The notes beneath the pieces were generated by a model, which worked only from the letters and a program-made list of their open reading frames with translations, was not told the origin of the DNA and made no database searches. From HLUCCA09 sp038745585 (GTDB taxonomy: Bacteria > Pseudomonadota > Alphaproteobacteria > Rhodobacterales > Rhodobacteraceae): a DNA stretch of 64,000 nt. The stretch is taken from positions 62,001 to 126,000 of the forward strand of contig JBCDLH010000005.1 of assembly GCA_038745585.1 (NCBI GenBank), read 5' to 3'. Both the position numbers and the translations under genes were made by a program. The number at the start of each line of letters is the position of its first letter. Position 1 is the stretch's first letter. Below, piece by piece: positions 53,064 through 61,670 of this stretch.

Positions 53064-54065
53064 ATGGCTGTCAAAGTGGCGATCAACGGGTTTGGCCGGA
53101 TCGGACGCAACGTGCTCCGTGCGTTGATCGAGAGCGGGCGGACGGATATCGAAGTCGTGGCGATCAACGACCTCGCCCCAGTCGAGACCAACGCACATCT
53201 ACTGCGCTACGACTCGGTGCACGGACGCTTTCCGGGCACGGTCACATCCACCGACAGCACCATCGATGTGGGCCGCGGGCCGGTCGAAGTCACAGCGATC
53301 CGCGACCCCAAGGAATTGCCCTGGTCCCATGTTGACATCGTGCTCGAATGCACCGGCATCTTTACAGCCAAAGAAAAGGCACAGGTCTATCTCGAAAACG
53401 GGTCGAGCCGCGTCCTGGTCTCCGCGCCCTCTGCGGGGGCGGACAAGACCATCGTCTACGGCGTTAACGACAAGGTGCTGACGGCAGAGGACCTCGTCGT
53501 TTCGAACGCGTCCTGCACGACGAATTGCCTCGCCCCGGTCGCCCATGTGCTGCAGGACACGATCGGGATCAAACGCGGCTTTATGACGACGATTCATTCC
53601 TATACCGGCGATCAGCCGACGCTCGACACAATGCACAAAGATCTCTATCGCGCGCGTGCCGCGGCGATGAGCATGATCCCGACCTCGACCGGGGCGGCCA
53701 AGGCCGTCGGCCTTGTCTTGCCAGAGCTCGCCGGCAAGCTCGACGGCGTGGCAATCCGGGTGCCGACGCCCAACGTCTCGGTGGTGGATCTGACCTTCGA
53801 GGCCGTGCGGGAGACCTCGGTCGAAGAGATCAACGACGCCATGCACAAGGCCGCCTCTGGGGATCTCAAGGGCGTTCTCGGCGTGACGGACGACAAGCTC
53901 GTTTCGATGGATTTCAACCACGATGCGCACTCCTCGATCTTTGCCACGGACCAGACCAAGGTGATGGAAGGCGCGCTGTGCCGCATCCTGACCTGGTATG
54001 ACAACGAGTGGGGCTTCTCGAACCGGATGCTCGACACCGCGGTGGCGATGGGCAAGCTGATGTGA
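53064..54065 (+). CDS. gap: Type I glyceraldehyde-3-phosphate dehydrogenase
   Basis: GAPDH oxidises glyceraldehyde 3-phosphate to 1,3-bisphosphoglycerate with NAD+. The 333-residue protein has the Rossmann start INGFGRIGRNVLRA, the catalytic C151 in SNASCTTNCLAP, H178 in TIHSYTGDQ, and the C-terminal WYDNEWGFSNRM. I start it at ATG 53064 (MAVKVAINGFGR) with GAGAGAGAAG upstream; the open frame extends 21 codons more but reads as repetitive intergenic sequence. Confidence 0.97.
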   Translation: MAVKVAINGFGRIGRNVLRALIESGRTDIEVVAINDLAPVETNAHLLRYDSVHGRFPGTVTSTDSTIDVGRGPVEVTAIRDPKELPWSHVDIVLECTGIFTAKEKAQVYLENGSSRVLVSAPSAGADKTIVYGVNDKVLTAEDLVVSNASCTTNCLAPVAHVLQDTIGIKRGFMTTIHSYTGDQPTLDTMHKDLYRARAAAMSMIPTSTGAAKAVGLVLPELAGKLDGVAIRVPTPNVSVVDLTFEAVRETSVEEINDAMHKAASGDLKGVLGVTDDKLVSMDFNHDAHSSIFATDQTKVMEGALCRILTWYDNEWGFSNRMLDTAVAMGKLM

Positions 54066-54179
54066 GATCACGACGTGATCACCCCATGGTGACCGAATGT
54101 GAGCCATCCGTTGGACGGCCGCGCGAAACCTGCGTGCTAGGCGATAAGGGGCGGTGTTCGGAGGCGGTGGGAGACGGCC

Positions 54180-54704
54180 ATGGCGCGCAAGTCAAAGCAA
54201 AAACGCAAAGGCGGATCCCAACGCAAGGCAGGGGTAGGGAAAGCGCCACCGCAGATCAGCGACTCGCCGACGGATCCTGGCCGGCGCGCCGGCCTGTCGA
54301 CGCTCGGCCTTTACGCGATGGGCGCCGTTGTCATCGGGGGCGGCGGGACGGCCTTTGCCTATGACTTCATGAAGTCGCTCGGCGAGCAGGACCTCTCAAA
54401 GATTGGCCAGGGCACCCCCGCCGTCGTGCAGATCCACGACCCGCAATGCGCGCTCTGCCGGTCGCTCCAGGTCGAGACGCGCAAAGCCCTTCGGGCCTTT
54501 GGCAGGAGCGAGATCACCTATCTCGTGGCCAATATCCGCAACACCGAGGGCGCGGCCTTTGCCAGCCGGGCGGGCCTTGGGCATGTGACGCTCGCGCTCT
54601 TTGATGGGTCGGGGACGATGGTCCATACGATCCACGGCGTCACGCCCGCGTCGACGCTCGAAGCGGAGTTTCGCAGGCATTTGGGCGTTCCCATAGGAAG
54701 CTAG
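54180..54704 (+). CDS. Membrane-anchored thioredoxin-like protein with CxxC
   Basis: A 174-residue protein. A very basic N-terminus (about 1-36) precedes one membrane helix (about 38-60), then a thioredoxin-fold domain with the redox motif CALC (about 91-94) and a cis-proline-region HGVTP near the C-terminus. It is predicted to face the periplasm and could reduce or oxidise protein disulfides, perhaps in cytochrome or envelope biogenesis. It is alone between gap and a terminator. Confidence 0.75.
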   Translation: MARKSKQKRKGGSQRKAGVGKAPPQISDSPTDPGRRAGLSTLGLYAMGAVVIGGGGTAFAYDFMKSLGEQDLSKIGQGTPAVVQIHDPQCALCRSLQVETRKALRAFGRSEITYLVANIRNTEGAAFASRAGLGHVTLALFDGSGTMVHTIHGVTPASTLEAEFRRHLGVPIGS

Positions 54705-54740
54705 GCAAAAGCCTCCCACGAAAGCCCCTGCTTGTTCCAG

Positions 54741-54779
54741 AGCCGCTTTGCAGCAAGTGCAAGGCGGCTTTGCCGTTTT
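54741..54779 (+). terminator. Terminator-like hairpin after the thioredoxin-like gene
   Basis: AGCCGCTTTGCA (54741-54752), loop GCAAG, TGCAAGGCGGCT (54758-54769): a 12-bp stem with one G-T pair, then TTGCCGTTTT. The T-tract is interrupted, so efficiency is uncertain. Confidence 0.65.
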
Positions 54780-54860
54780 GAAGGCTTCTCATAACGGCTG
54801 TTACCGCCAACATATGCCGCAGTGCAGCAATGGGGCTGCGCCTCGTTCTAGGAGCCTGAC

Positions 54861-55025
54861 ATGACCGCTCTTATGACCCGCCTTCGCGACATTGCCGACA
54901 AGCGTTCGCGCTACAACCGGACCGTCTTGGAACTCAGGGCGATGCCGCTCGACGTTGCCCTGGACCTCGACATTTACCGCGGCGATGCGGACAAGATTGC
55001 GCGCGCGGCGGTCTACGGCGCCTGA
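54861..55025 (+). CDS. DUF1127-like micro-protein
   Basis: A 54-residue basic protein, MTALMTRLRDIADKRSRYNR at the start, then VLELRAMPLDVALDLDIYRGD and a C-terminal IARAAVYG. This is the DUF1127 pattern (a helix-turn-helix-like arginine-rich mini-domain). In Rhodobacter sphaeroides the DUF1127 protein CcaF1 binds RNA and affects sRNA processing, and other members act in phosphate and carbon metabolism. An AGGAG site lies 7 nt before ATG 54861. It is flanked by the hairpin at 54741 and the convergent coaD. Confidence 0.75.
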   Translation: MTALMTRLRDIADKRSRYNRTVLELRAMPLDVALDLDIYRGDADKIARAAVYGA

Positions 55026-55108
55026 GCCCAGGACCGACCGGAAGGGCGAACGCTCTGCGCGTCCGCGCGCACTTCTCACATGACCGGGGCCGCGCAGCGT
55101 GTCCGGCG

Positions 55109-55600
55109 TTATCCGAGCCGCTCTTTGAGAGCGTCGCGCACGGGGGGCGTGACGAAATTCGACACGTCACCGCCGAGCCGGGCGATTTCCTTGACGAGTT
55201 TCGAGGCAATCGCCTGGTGTTCGGCCTCGGCCATCAGGAACACGGTTTCGATCGTGTCATCCAGTTGCCGGTTCATGCCGACCATCTGAAATTCGTACTC
55301 GAAATCCGCCACGGCGCGGAGCCCCCGGATGATAATCCCTGCCCCAACGTCGCGGGCACAGTTTATCAGCAAGTTCTCAAAGGGGTGGGCAACGATTTCA
55401 CACGGGCGGTTGCCGGAAAGCGAGCGGACCTCGGCCTCGATCATCGAGACACGCTCTTCGAGTGTGAAGAGCGGGCCCTTGTCACGGTTGATGGCGACGC
55501 CGATGACGAGCCGGTCCACGAGGCCCGTCGCACGGCGGATGATGTCGAGATGCCCGAGCGTGACCGGGTCGAACGTCCCCGGATAGAGGCCAATGCGCAT
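55109..55600 (-). CDS. coaD: Phosphopantetheine adenylyltransferase
   Basis: CoaD joins 4'-phosphopantetheine and ATP to dephospho-CoA. The 163-residue protein has the nucleotide-binding YPGTFDPVTLGHLDI with H17, the catalytic RGLRAVADFEYE segment and the length typical of the family. It is a single gene facing the DUF1127 gene. The segment 55601-55766 upstream of it is not coding. Confidence 0.96.
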   Translation of the reverse strand: MRIGLYPGTFDPVTLGHLDIIRRATGLVDRLVIGVAINRDKGPLFTLEERVSMIEAEVRSLSGNRPCEIVAHPFENLLINCARDVGAGIIIRGLRAVADFEYEFQMVGMNRQLDDTIETVFLMAEAEHQAIASKLVKEIARLGGDVSNFVTPPVRDALKERLG

Positions 55601-55766
55601 GGATGTTCCCTGTCCCGCGACCCTCGCCGCGGGTCTTCTCCGGGGAGGTCACACAAGCCGCGGCGGCGGCGCAATGGGCCGACATGCCGCGGACCGGCGA
55701 CGTTGCATTGCTGCGCCGCGGGCTTGCCGCAAGGCCGTCTGCCCCGGGCGAACATGGCATTTGAGC

Positions 55767-56201
55767 CTAAAACCCCATAATCATGCCTTCGAGGGCATCC
55801 TTTTCCATGGCCAGTTCCTCGAGGCGGTATTTTACGACATCGCCGAGCGTGATGATGCCGACCATGGCCGCATCCTCGACCACAGGCATGTGGCGAAACC
55901 GGCCCTCCGTCATGGTGCCGAGGACAGCGACGGCTTTGTCAGTCCGGACGCAGGTCACGATGTGTCGGGTCATAATGCTCTCTACGGGCTCGGACAGGAC
56001 AGCAGGGCCGCGCCGCCCGACCTCCCGCACGATGTCACGCTCCGACAGGATCCCTTCGGCGGACTTGCCATCGCGTGAGACGACAAGAGAGCCAAACTTT
56101 TTGTCGGCAAGCCGCTTACTCGCGTCTTGTATGCTGGCGTCGGGGGCAATCGTCTCGACAGTGACGCTGCCTTTGGATCGTAAGATGTTGGCTACTGTCA
56201 T
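55767..56201 (-). CDS. CBS domain pair protein
   Basis: A 144-residue protein made almost entirely of a CBS-domain pair, a small module that binds adenine nucleotides. Landmarks are GSLVVSRDGKSAEGILSERD (domain 1) and RHMPVVEDAAMVGIITLGDVV (domain 2). It is a stand-alone regulator without a fused enzyme. The start is ATG 56201 with AGGAGGAGAAG upstream; the open frame continues upstream in what is intergenic sequence. It is divergent from mmsA by 162 bp. Confidence 0.88.
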   Translation of the reverse strand: MTVANILRSKGSVTVETIAPDASIQDASKRLADKKFGSLVVSRDGKSAEGILSERDIVREVGRRGPAVLSEPVESIMTRHIVTCVRTDKAVAVLGTMTEGRFRHMPVVEDAAMVGIITLGDVVKYRLEELAMEKDALEGMIMGF

Positions 56202-56363
56202 GTGGCTTCTCCTCCTCCTGTCCCTACCAAAGGGTCGGGGGTGGAGGTTGGAGCTGTCAACACATTCTGACATCCCGGCTGCGCGGCCCGGCGTCGCAAA
56301 TGGTGCCTTTCGGGGCAGAAGCGGCTTCGCTATAGGGGCCAAAACGCGCTGAGGGAGGATCGG

Positions 56364-57863
56364 ATGCACGAGATCGGCCATTACATCGACGGGGCACGGG
56401 TGGCGGGAACGTCCGGCCGGGCGGCGGAGGTCTGGAACCCGGCAACCGGCGAGGTTCAGGCCAAGGTTGCCCTCGCCTCCAAGGCTGAGCTGGACGCGGC
56501 CGTTGCCCGTGCGGCCGCGGCGCAACCCGCCTGGGGCGCGACCAACCCACAGCGCCGCGCCCGTGTTCTCATGGAGTTCGTTCGGCTCTTAAACCGTGAC
56601 ATGGAGAAGCTCGCCGAGGCGCTGAGCCGGGAGCACGGCAAAACCTTGCCCGATGCAAAGGGCGACGTGCAACGCGGGCTCGAGGTGGCTGAGTTTTGCA
56701 TCGGCGCTCCGCACCTCCTCAAGGGCGAGTTCACCGACAGCGCGGGCCCCGGCATCGACATGTACTCGATGCGCCAGCCGCTCGGCGTCGTCGCGGGGAT
56801 CACGCCGTTCAATTTCCCAGCGATGATCCCGATGTGGAAGTTTGCGCCCGCGCTCGCTTGCGGCAACGCGTTTATCCTCAAGCCCTCGGAACGCGACCCG
56901 TCTGTGCCGATCATGCTCGCCGAACTGATGCGTGAGGCGGGCCTGCCCGACGGGGTGTTGCAGGTCGTGAACGGCGACAAAGAGGCTGTCGACGCGATCC
57001 TCGACAATGACACGGTCCAGGCCATCGGCTTTGTCGGCTCGACGCCCATCGCGCAATACATCTACGCCCGAGGCTGCGCCAACGGCAAACGGGTGCAATG
57101 CTTTGGCGGCGCCAAGAACCACATGATCGTCATGCCCGATGCGGATATGGACCAGGCCGCCGACGCGCTCGTTGGCGCGGGCTATGGCGCGGCGGGCGAG
57201 CGCTGCATGGCGATCTCGGTGGCCGTCCCCGTGGGCGAGGAAACGGCCGACCGGCTCGTTGAAAAGCTGGTCCCGCGCATTGAGAAGCTCAAAGTCGGGC
57301 CATACACCGCCGGCAGTGATGTCGATTACGGACCGCTTGTGACAGCGCAAGCCAAGGAGCGCGTGCTGGGCCTTGTCGCATCCGGCGTCGAACAGGGCGC
57401 GGAGCTTGTGATCGATGGGCGGGACTTCTCGCTCCAGGGCTATGAGAGCGGCTTCTTTGTCGGCCCGCACCTTTTTGACCGGGTGACACCCGAGATGGAT
57501 ATCTACCGACAAGAGATCTTTGGTCCGGTCCTCTCGACCGTGCGCGCCAAAAGCTATGAGGATGCCCTAGGCCTCGCGATGGACCACGAATACGGCAACG
57601 GCACCGCGATCTTCACGCGGGACGGCGATACCGCGCGCGACTTTGCCAACCGGATAAATATCGGGATGGTGGGGGTGAATGTCCCGATCCCGGTGCCGCT
57701 CGCCTATCACACCTTCGGGGGCTGGAAGAAGTCGGGCTTTGGCGATCTCAACCAGCATGGGCCGGATGCGTTCCGCTTTTATACGCGGACGAAGACGGTC
57801 ACCGCGCGCTGGCCTTCCGGCCTCAAAGACGGCGGCGAGTTCCATTTTAAGCAGATGGACTAA
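56364..57863 (+). CDS. mmsA: CoA-acylating methylmalonate-semialdehyde dehydrogenase
   Basis: MmsA converts methylmalonate semialdehyde to propionyl-CoA (valine and thymine catabolism), and malonate semialdehyde to acetyl-CoA. The 499-residue protein has the aldehyde dehydrogenase fold, with ITPFNFPAMIPMWK and the catalytic C281 in GAAGERCMAISVAV. The family-specific QCFGGAKNHMIVMPDAD is present. It lies about 3.8 kb upstream of the other valine-pathway genes at 61671-64000, separated by four unrelated genes. Confidence 0.95.
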   Translation: MHEIGHYIDGARVAGTSGRAAEVWNPATGEVQAKVALASKAELDAAVARAAAAQPAWGATNPQRRARVLMEFVRLLNRDMEKLAEALSREHGKTLPDAKGDVQRGLEVAEFCIGAPHLLKGEFTDSAGPGIDMYSMRQPLGVVAGITPFNFPAMIPMWKFAPALACGNAFILKPSERDPSVPIMLAELMREAGLPDGVLQVVNGDKEAVDAILDNDTVQAIGFVGSTPIAQYIYARGCANGKRVQCFGGAKNHMIVMPDADMDQAADALVGAGYGAAGERCMAISVAVPVGEETADRLVEKLVPRIEKLKVGPYTAGSDVDYGPLVTAQAKERVLGLVASGVEQGAELVIDGRDFSLQGYESGFFVGPHLFDRVTPEMDIYRQEIFGPVLSTVRAKSYEDALGLAMDHEYGNGTAIFTRDGDTARDFANRINIGMVGVNVPIPVPLAYHTFGGWKKSGFGDLNQHGPDAFRFYTRTKTVTARWPSGLKDGGEFHFKQMD

Positions 57864-58222
57864 CGGGCCGGGCCGAGCCGCTAGAGCGTTCCGATGACAT
57901 GGGCCGGAGCCAGGCCCGGAGCCAAGGCCCACTCTACCACCCAGTCCCAAATCCGAGACGCACAGGCATCAAAGACGATTCGCGCGACGCCAAACAGGCG
58001 CTCCTATCGCGCTGGGTGAGCAAGTATTTGCCCAATCAACGTGTGCGTGCGTGATCTATTGTATCTTTTTTGAAGCATTTGCGGTAGTTTGCGAAATGAA
58101 TGTAGCATCGAATGTCATTTTTGTGCGTTGCTTCGGACATTTGTAATGTTTTAATACAGATGAGGCATGCCCGTTAACGCGACCGCGTTCCCGCGCTGCC
58201 GACACCCTTGGAGAAAAGCGCC
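57864..58222 (+). promoter_or_regulatory. AT-rich intergenic region with predicted promoter for the GAF gene
   Basis: 359 bp without a supported gene. From about 58030 to 58165 the sequence is notably AT-rich against its surroundings. TTGCTT (58128-58133) and TAATAC (58152-58157), 18 bp apart, form a fair sigma-70 promoter, with the start about 60 nt before the GAF ATG. The first 160 bp show no clear terminator for mmsA. Confidence 0.45.
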
Positions 58223-58696
58223 ATGTTCGACGGGCCAGCGGACACGATCGAACGAATCGTGCAGGAGGCCGGCACGCACGTGGCCGCGGTGACCGTACTC
58301 TGCACGCTCATCTTCAATGACAAGCAGATGATCCTCGCCAAAAGCGGCGCGCCCATAGAGCCCGGGGAAGCCCAAATCCAACCGGCCGAATACTCGCTCT
58401 GCAGGTTTACCGCCGATGGCCGGGCCAAGCTCGTTATCGAAGATGCCGTCACGCACCCTCTCGTGCGCGACAGCAAGGCGGTGCTGGATCACGGCGTGGC
58501 GGCCTATCTCGGCGTTCCGGTCTTTGTAAGCCCTGATGTCGCGGCCATCATCTGCGCGGTCGCAGACCAACGCCACGCCTGGAGCAAGGCGGAGGTCGAA
58601 GCGATCGATACGGCCGCGCGTCAAGCCGCTGCGGTGCTCGTGACAGGCGAATACACAGAGCAGGACGTGTTGCCGATCGTTCCTGTGCACGCCTAA
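58223..58696 (+). CDS. GAF domain protein
   Basis: A 157-residue protein consisting of one GAF domain (about 10-150), a ligand- or redox-sensing fold often found in signalling proteins. GVPVFVSPDVAAIICAVADQ and an early VTVLCTLIFNDKQMILAKSG give the sheet core. No output domain is attached. Two cysteines in the core could sense redox or bind a ligand, but this is speculation. ATG 58223 has GGAGAAAAG upstream. It has a promoter of its own in an AT-rich region. Confidence 0.8.
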   Translation: MFDGPADTIERIVQEAGTHVAAVTVLCTLIFNDKQMILAKSGAPIEPGEAQIQPAEYSLCRFTADGRAKLVIEDAVTHPLVRDSKAVLDHGVAAYLGVPVFVSPDVAAIICAVADQRHAWSKAEVEAIDTAARQAAAVLVTGEYTEQDVLPIVPVHA

Positions 58697-58860
58697 GCCC
58701 GCGCCCTCCTCGCGCGCCCGCCCGAGCCTGTAGCGACGTCGCAGACGCGCGCCCCTGGATTCGGAGTCGCGCGGTCGCCTCCTATGCCCCTTGCACGGTA
58801 CGCGGAGCCTTGCCAGTCTGGCCAGACCGCACGGGACGCGGCTGCCGGCTGGGGATTGCG

Positions 58861-59991
58861 ATGAGAGACGCGCCCGTTCTAACGATGGGGATCGAGGAAG
58901 AGTATCTTCTCGTCGATCTTGAAACGCTCGACCTCACCCCCGCCCCTGACGCGCTGATGCAGGCCTGCGGCTCGGCCCTCGACAGTCAGGTTTCTCCAGA
59001 ATTCCTGCAATGCCAGATCGAGGTTGGCACCAAGGTCTGCCCCGATATCGCGACCGCGCGCAGCGACCTCAAGCATCTCCGCGCGACCGTCGCGCGCTGC
59101 GCCAAAGACTTTGGCCTCGCGCCCATCGCCGCCTCCTGTCACCCGTTTGCAGATTGGCGCGCCCAACACCACACCAACAAGGCCCGCTATAATGAGCTGA
59201 GCCATGATCTCGCCGGTGTGGCCCAGCGGATGCTGATCTGCGGGATGCATGTCCATGTCGGCGTCGAGGACCGGGACACCCGCGTCGATCTCATAAACCA
59301 GCTCGTCTACTTTCTGCCGCATCTTCTGGCCCTGTCGACCTCGTCGCCGTTTTGGGGCGGACGCGACACCGGGCTCGCTTCCTATCGGCTGACGATCTTT
59401 GACAACTTGCCGCGCACGGGCCTGCCGCCGACGCTTGCCTCCTGGTCCGCCTATGAGCGGCAAACCGAAGTTCTCGTCGAACTCGGTGTCGTCGAAGACA
59501 CGACCAAGATCTGGTGGGATCTCCGTCCGTCGTTTCGGTTTCCGACCGTGGAGACGCGGATCTGCGATGTGCCCCCGCGGCTTGAGGACTCGCTCATGAT
59601 CGCCGCGGTTATCCAATGCATCACGCGTATGCTTTGGCGGCTGTCGCGTCTTAATCAGCGCTGGCGGATCTATGAGCCGTTCCTCATCGGCGAGAACCGG
59701 TGGCGGGCGCAGCGTTATGGCGTCAGCGAAGGATTGATCGACTTTGGCGCCCGCAAGATCGTGCCCTTTGCCGAACTCATGGAAGAGTTAATGGATCTCG
59801 CAGCCGAGGATGCCGAAGCGCTAGGCTGCATGCCCGAGCTCGAACGCGTCCACAAGGTGGTGGCCGAGGGTACGAGCGCGGACCGACAGCGCGCGGCCTT
59901 CGCCGAGGCGCGGGCCTCTGGAAAGAGCGCAGAGGAGGCCATGCGCGGCGTTGTGGCCGGGCTCGTTGAGGAGTTTCATGACGGCCTCTGA
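58861..59991 (+). CDS. YbdK-type carboxylate-amine ligase (GCS2 family)
   Basis: A 376-residue member of the glutamate-cysteine ligase type 2 family. The N-terminus MGIEEEYLLVDLE is the hallmark, followed by a nucleotide and metal-binding core with GMHVHVGVEDRD and the conserved WWDLRPSFRFPTVETRI near residue 220. E. coli YbdK has weak glutamate-cysteine ligase activity, and the true substrate is often unknown. It starts at ATG 58861. It overlaps the DUF2161 gene by 14 nt, implying linked function or expression. Confidence 0.87.
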   Translation: MRDAPVLTMGIEEEYLLVDLETLDLTPAPDALMQACGSALDSQVSPEFLQCQIEVGTKVCPDIATARSDLKHLRATVARCAKDFGLAPIAASCHPFADWRAQHHTNKARYNELSHDLAGVAQRMLICGMHVHVGVEDRDTRVDLINQLVYFLPHLLALSTSSPFWGGRDTGLASYRLTIFDNLPRTGLPPTLASWSAYERQTEVLVELGVVEDTTKIWWDLRPSFRFPTVETRICDVPPRLEDSLMIAAVIQCITRMLWRLSRLNQRWRIYEPFLIGENRWRAQRYGVSEGLIDFGARKIVPFAELMEELMDLAAEDAEALGCMPELERVHKVVAEGTSADRQRAAFAEARASGKSAEEAMRGVVAGLVEEFHDGL

Positions 59992-60742
59992 GCCTGAAGC
60001 AGCGCAAACGGAGGCCGCGCTTTATCCCCCGGTCAAAGCGCTCCTCGAAGCGCAGGGCTACGCGGTCAAAGGCGAGGTCGGCGCGGCCGACATCGTGGCC
60101 TGCCGTGCCGGCGAGCCACCCGTGATCGTCGAGCTGAAACGCGGCTTTGCGCTTAGCCTCTTTCACCAGGCGATCGACCGGCTGCGGCTGAGCGATGCGG
60201 TCTACATCGCCGTCCCCGAAGGCCGCGGCGCGCGATGGCAGGGCGCACTCAAGGCCAACACCGCGCTCTGCCGGCGGCTCGGGCTCGGCCTGATCCTCGT
60301 CCATCGCGGGCAAGCCACCGTCGCGCTCGACCCCGGCCCCTATGCCCCGCGCCCGGCCAAGCGGCGGCGCGCGCATCTGTTGCGGGAGTTTGCCCGGCGC
60401 GAGGGTGACCCAACGGCGGGAGGGCTGCCAAGCGCGGCTGGACGGGTCACGGCCTACCGTCAGGATGCCTTGCGTATCGCGTCCTATCTCGATGTTGCGG
60501 GCGCGGCGCGGGGCGTCGAGATCGCCCGGGCGACCGGTGTGACCCGAGCCACGCGCATGATGGCCGACAACCACTATGGCTGGTTCGAGCGTGTCGAAAA
60601 AGGCGTCTACCGCCTCACACCGCGGGGCTGCGATGCGACGGCGAAGGCGCAAGCGCGAGGCCAAGCACCAAGCCAAGCGCGGGGCCAAGGTCGGGGCCAA
60701 GCTCCGGGCAAAGACACGGCGTCGGCCCCTTCAAAAACGTGA
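59978..60742 (+). CDS. DUF2161 family protein with PD-(D/E)XK nuclease signature
   Basis: A 254-residue protein. The N-terminal domain shows VGAADIV (D38) and VIVELKRG (E52, K54), the D-x13-ExK layout of the PD-(D/E)XK nuclease superfamily, as expected for DUF2161. A winged-helix-like segment (about 150-215, ending GWFERVEKGVYRLTPRG) follows, and then a Gln/Arg/Gly-rich tail. Nuclease activity is unproven. ATG 59978 has GAGGAG upstream and lies inside the ligase gene end. Confidence 0.75.
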   Translation: MTASEPEAAQTEAALYPPVKALLEAQGYAVKGEVGAADIVACRAGEPPVIVELKRGFALSLFHQAIDRLRLSDAVYIAVPEGRGARWQGALKANTALCRRLGLGLILVHRGQATVALDPGPYAPRPAKRRRAHLLREFARREGDPTAGGLPSAAGRVTAYRQDALRIASYLDVAGAARGVEIARATGVTRATRMMADNHYGWFERVEKGVYRLTPRGCDATAKAQARGQAPSQARGQGRGQAPGKDTASAPSKT

Positions 60743-60864
60743 TGCAAGCTCTACGACCCGCTCACTTCGCCGTGTGGACAAGGCCGGGCACTGGACCGCT
60801 GAGCGCTCTTATGGCAACGCCACAGGAGGGATTGCAGAGAAACAAATCCGACGAGCAGGACACG

Positions 60865-61464
60865 ATGACCGAGACCCTCTCCCGCAGACGCCTTCTCCGA
60901 CTGGCCGCAGCGACGGCGCCCGCGCTGGCCGCACCCGCGCTACTGCGCGCGCAAGAGGCCGAGGCGGCCGCGGACCCGCTGCGACAGGCTGGCCCTTCGC
61001 CGGTGCGGAATACGTCGAGCTTCGTCCATCAGGATTGGCGCGACCATTTCACCGATCTCGGCATTGGCGCCATCGTCTGTGACACGCGCTCGCGCGCGCT
61101 GCACTATTGGTCGGCCGATGCCTCGATCTACAAGCTCTACCCGACCTCGGTGCCGCTGACCGAAGAACTCACGCGCCGCGGCTACTCCGAGATTGTGCGC
61201 AAAAAGGTCGGGCCGAGTTGGACGCCGACCGCGAACATGCGCCGCCGTGATCCGACCTTGCCAGAGTTTATGCCGCCCGGGCCGGGAAACCCGCTCGGGA
61301 CCCACGCGATGTATCTCACCTGGCCCGCCTACCTGATCCATGGGACCCACGACACACGAAAGATCGGGCGGCGCTCGTCTTCGGGCTGCATTGGGCTCTA
61401 CAACGAGCAGGTCGAAGAGCTGTTCGCCCTCGTGGAAATCGGCACGCAGGTGCGGCTGATCTAA
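60865..61464 (+). CDS. Tat-exported L,D-transpeptidase (YkuD domain), variant active site
   Basis: A 199-residue periplasmic enzyme. Residues 1-30 form a twin-arginine signal (SRRRLLRLAAA...). The YkuD domain has the catalytic H159 (IHGTHDTRKIG) and nucleophile C175. L,D-transpeptidases make 3-3 peptidoglycan crosslinks or attach lipoprotein to the wall. The usual arginine after the cysteine in the SxGC[IV]R motif is replaced: the sequence is SSSGCIGLYN, with G177. The start at 60865 is set by the signal peptide and the AGGA upstream. Confidence 0.87.
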   Translation: MTETLSRRRLLRLAAATAPALAAPALLRAQEAEAAADPLRQAGPSPVRNTSSFVHQDWRDHFTDLGIGAIVCDTRSRALHYWSADASIYKLYPTSVPLTEELTRRGYSEIVRKKVGPSWTPTANMRRRDPTLPEFMPPGPGNPLGTHAMYLTWPAYLIHGTHDTRKIGRRSSSGCIGLYNEQVEELFALVEIGTQVRLI

Positions 61465-61670
61465 GGCTCCGCCGCAAGGACGCCGCAGGGCTCGGCCGGT
61501 GCGGTGCTTCGATACCTAAGGCAAAGAGAAGATGTGGCTGGGGGCAGCGCTCCGTGCGTCCCCGTGCGTCCCCGTGCTCGGAAAGCGGTTGCGCGGCATC
61601 GCGCGCGGCGTCAAAACGGGCGGGGAAGAATTGAACGATTGATCAATTCCCGTGGGCGAGGGAGGCGGCC

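Noticed and set aside
54066..54080. GATCAC-GAC-GTGATC palindrome right after gap as terminator or operator.
   Set aside because: No T-tract follows, and the spacing to the next gene gives no clear regulatory role; left unassigned.
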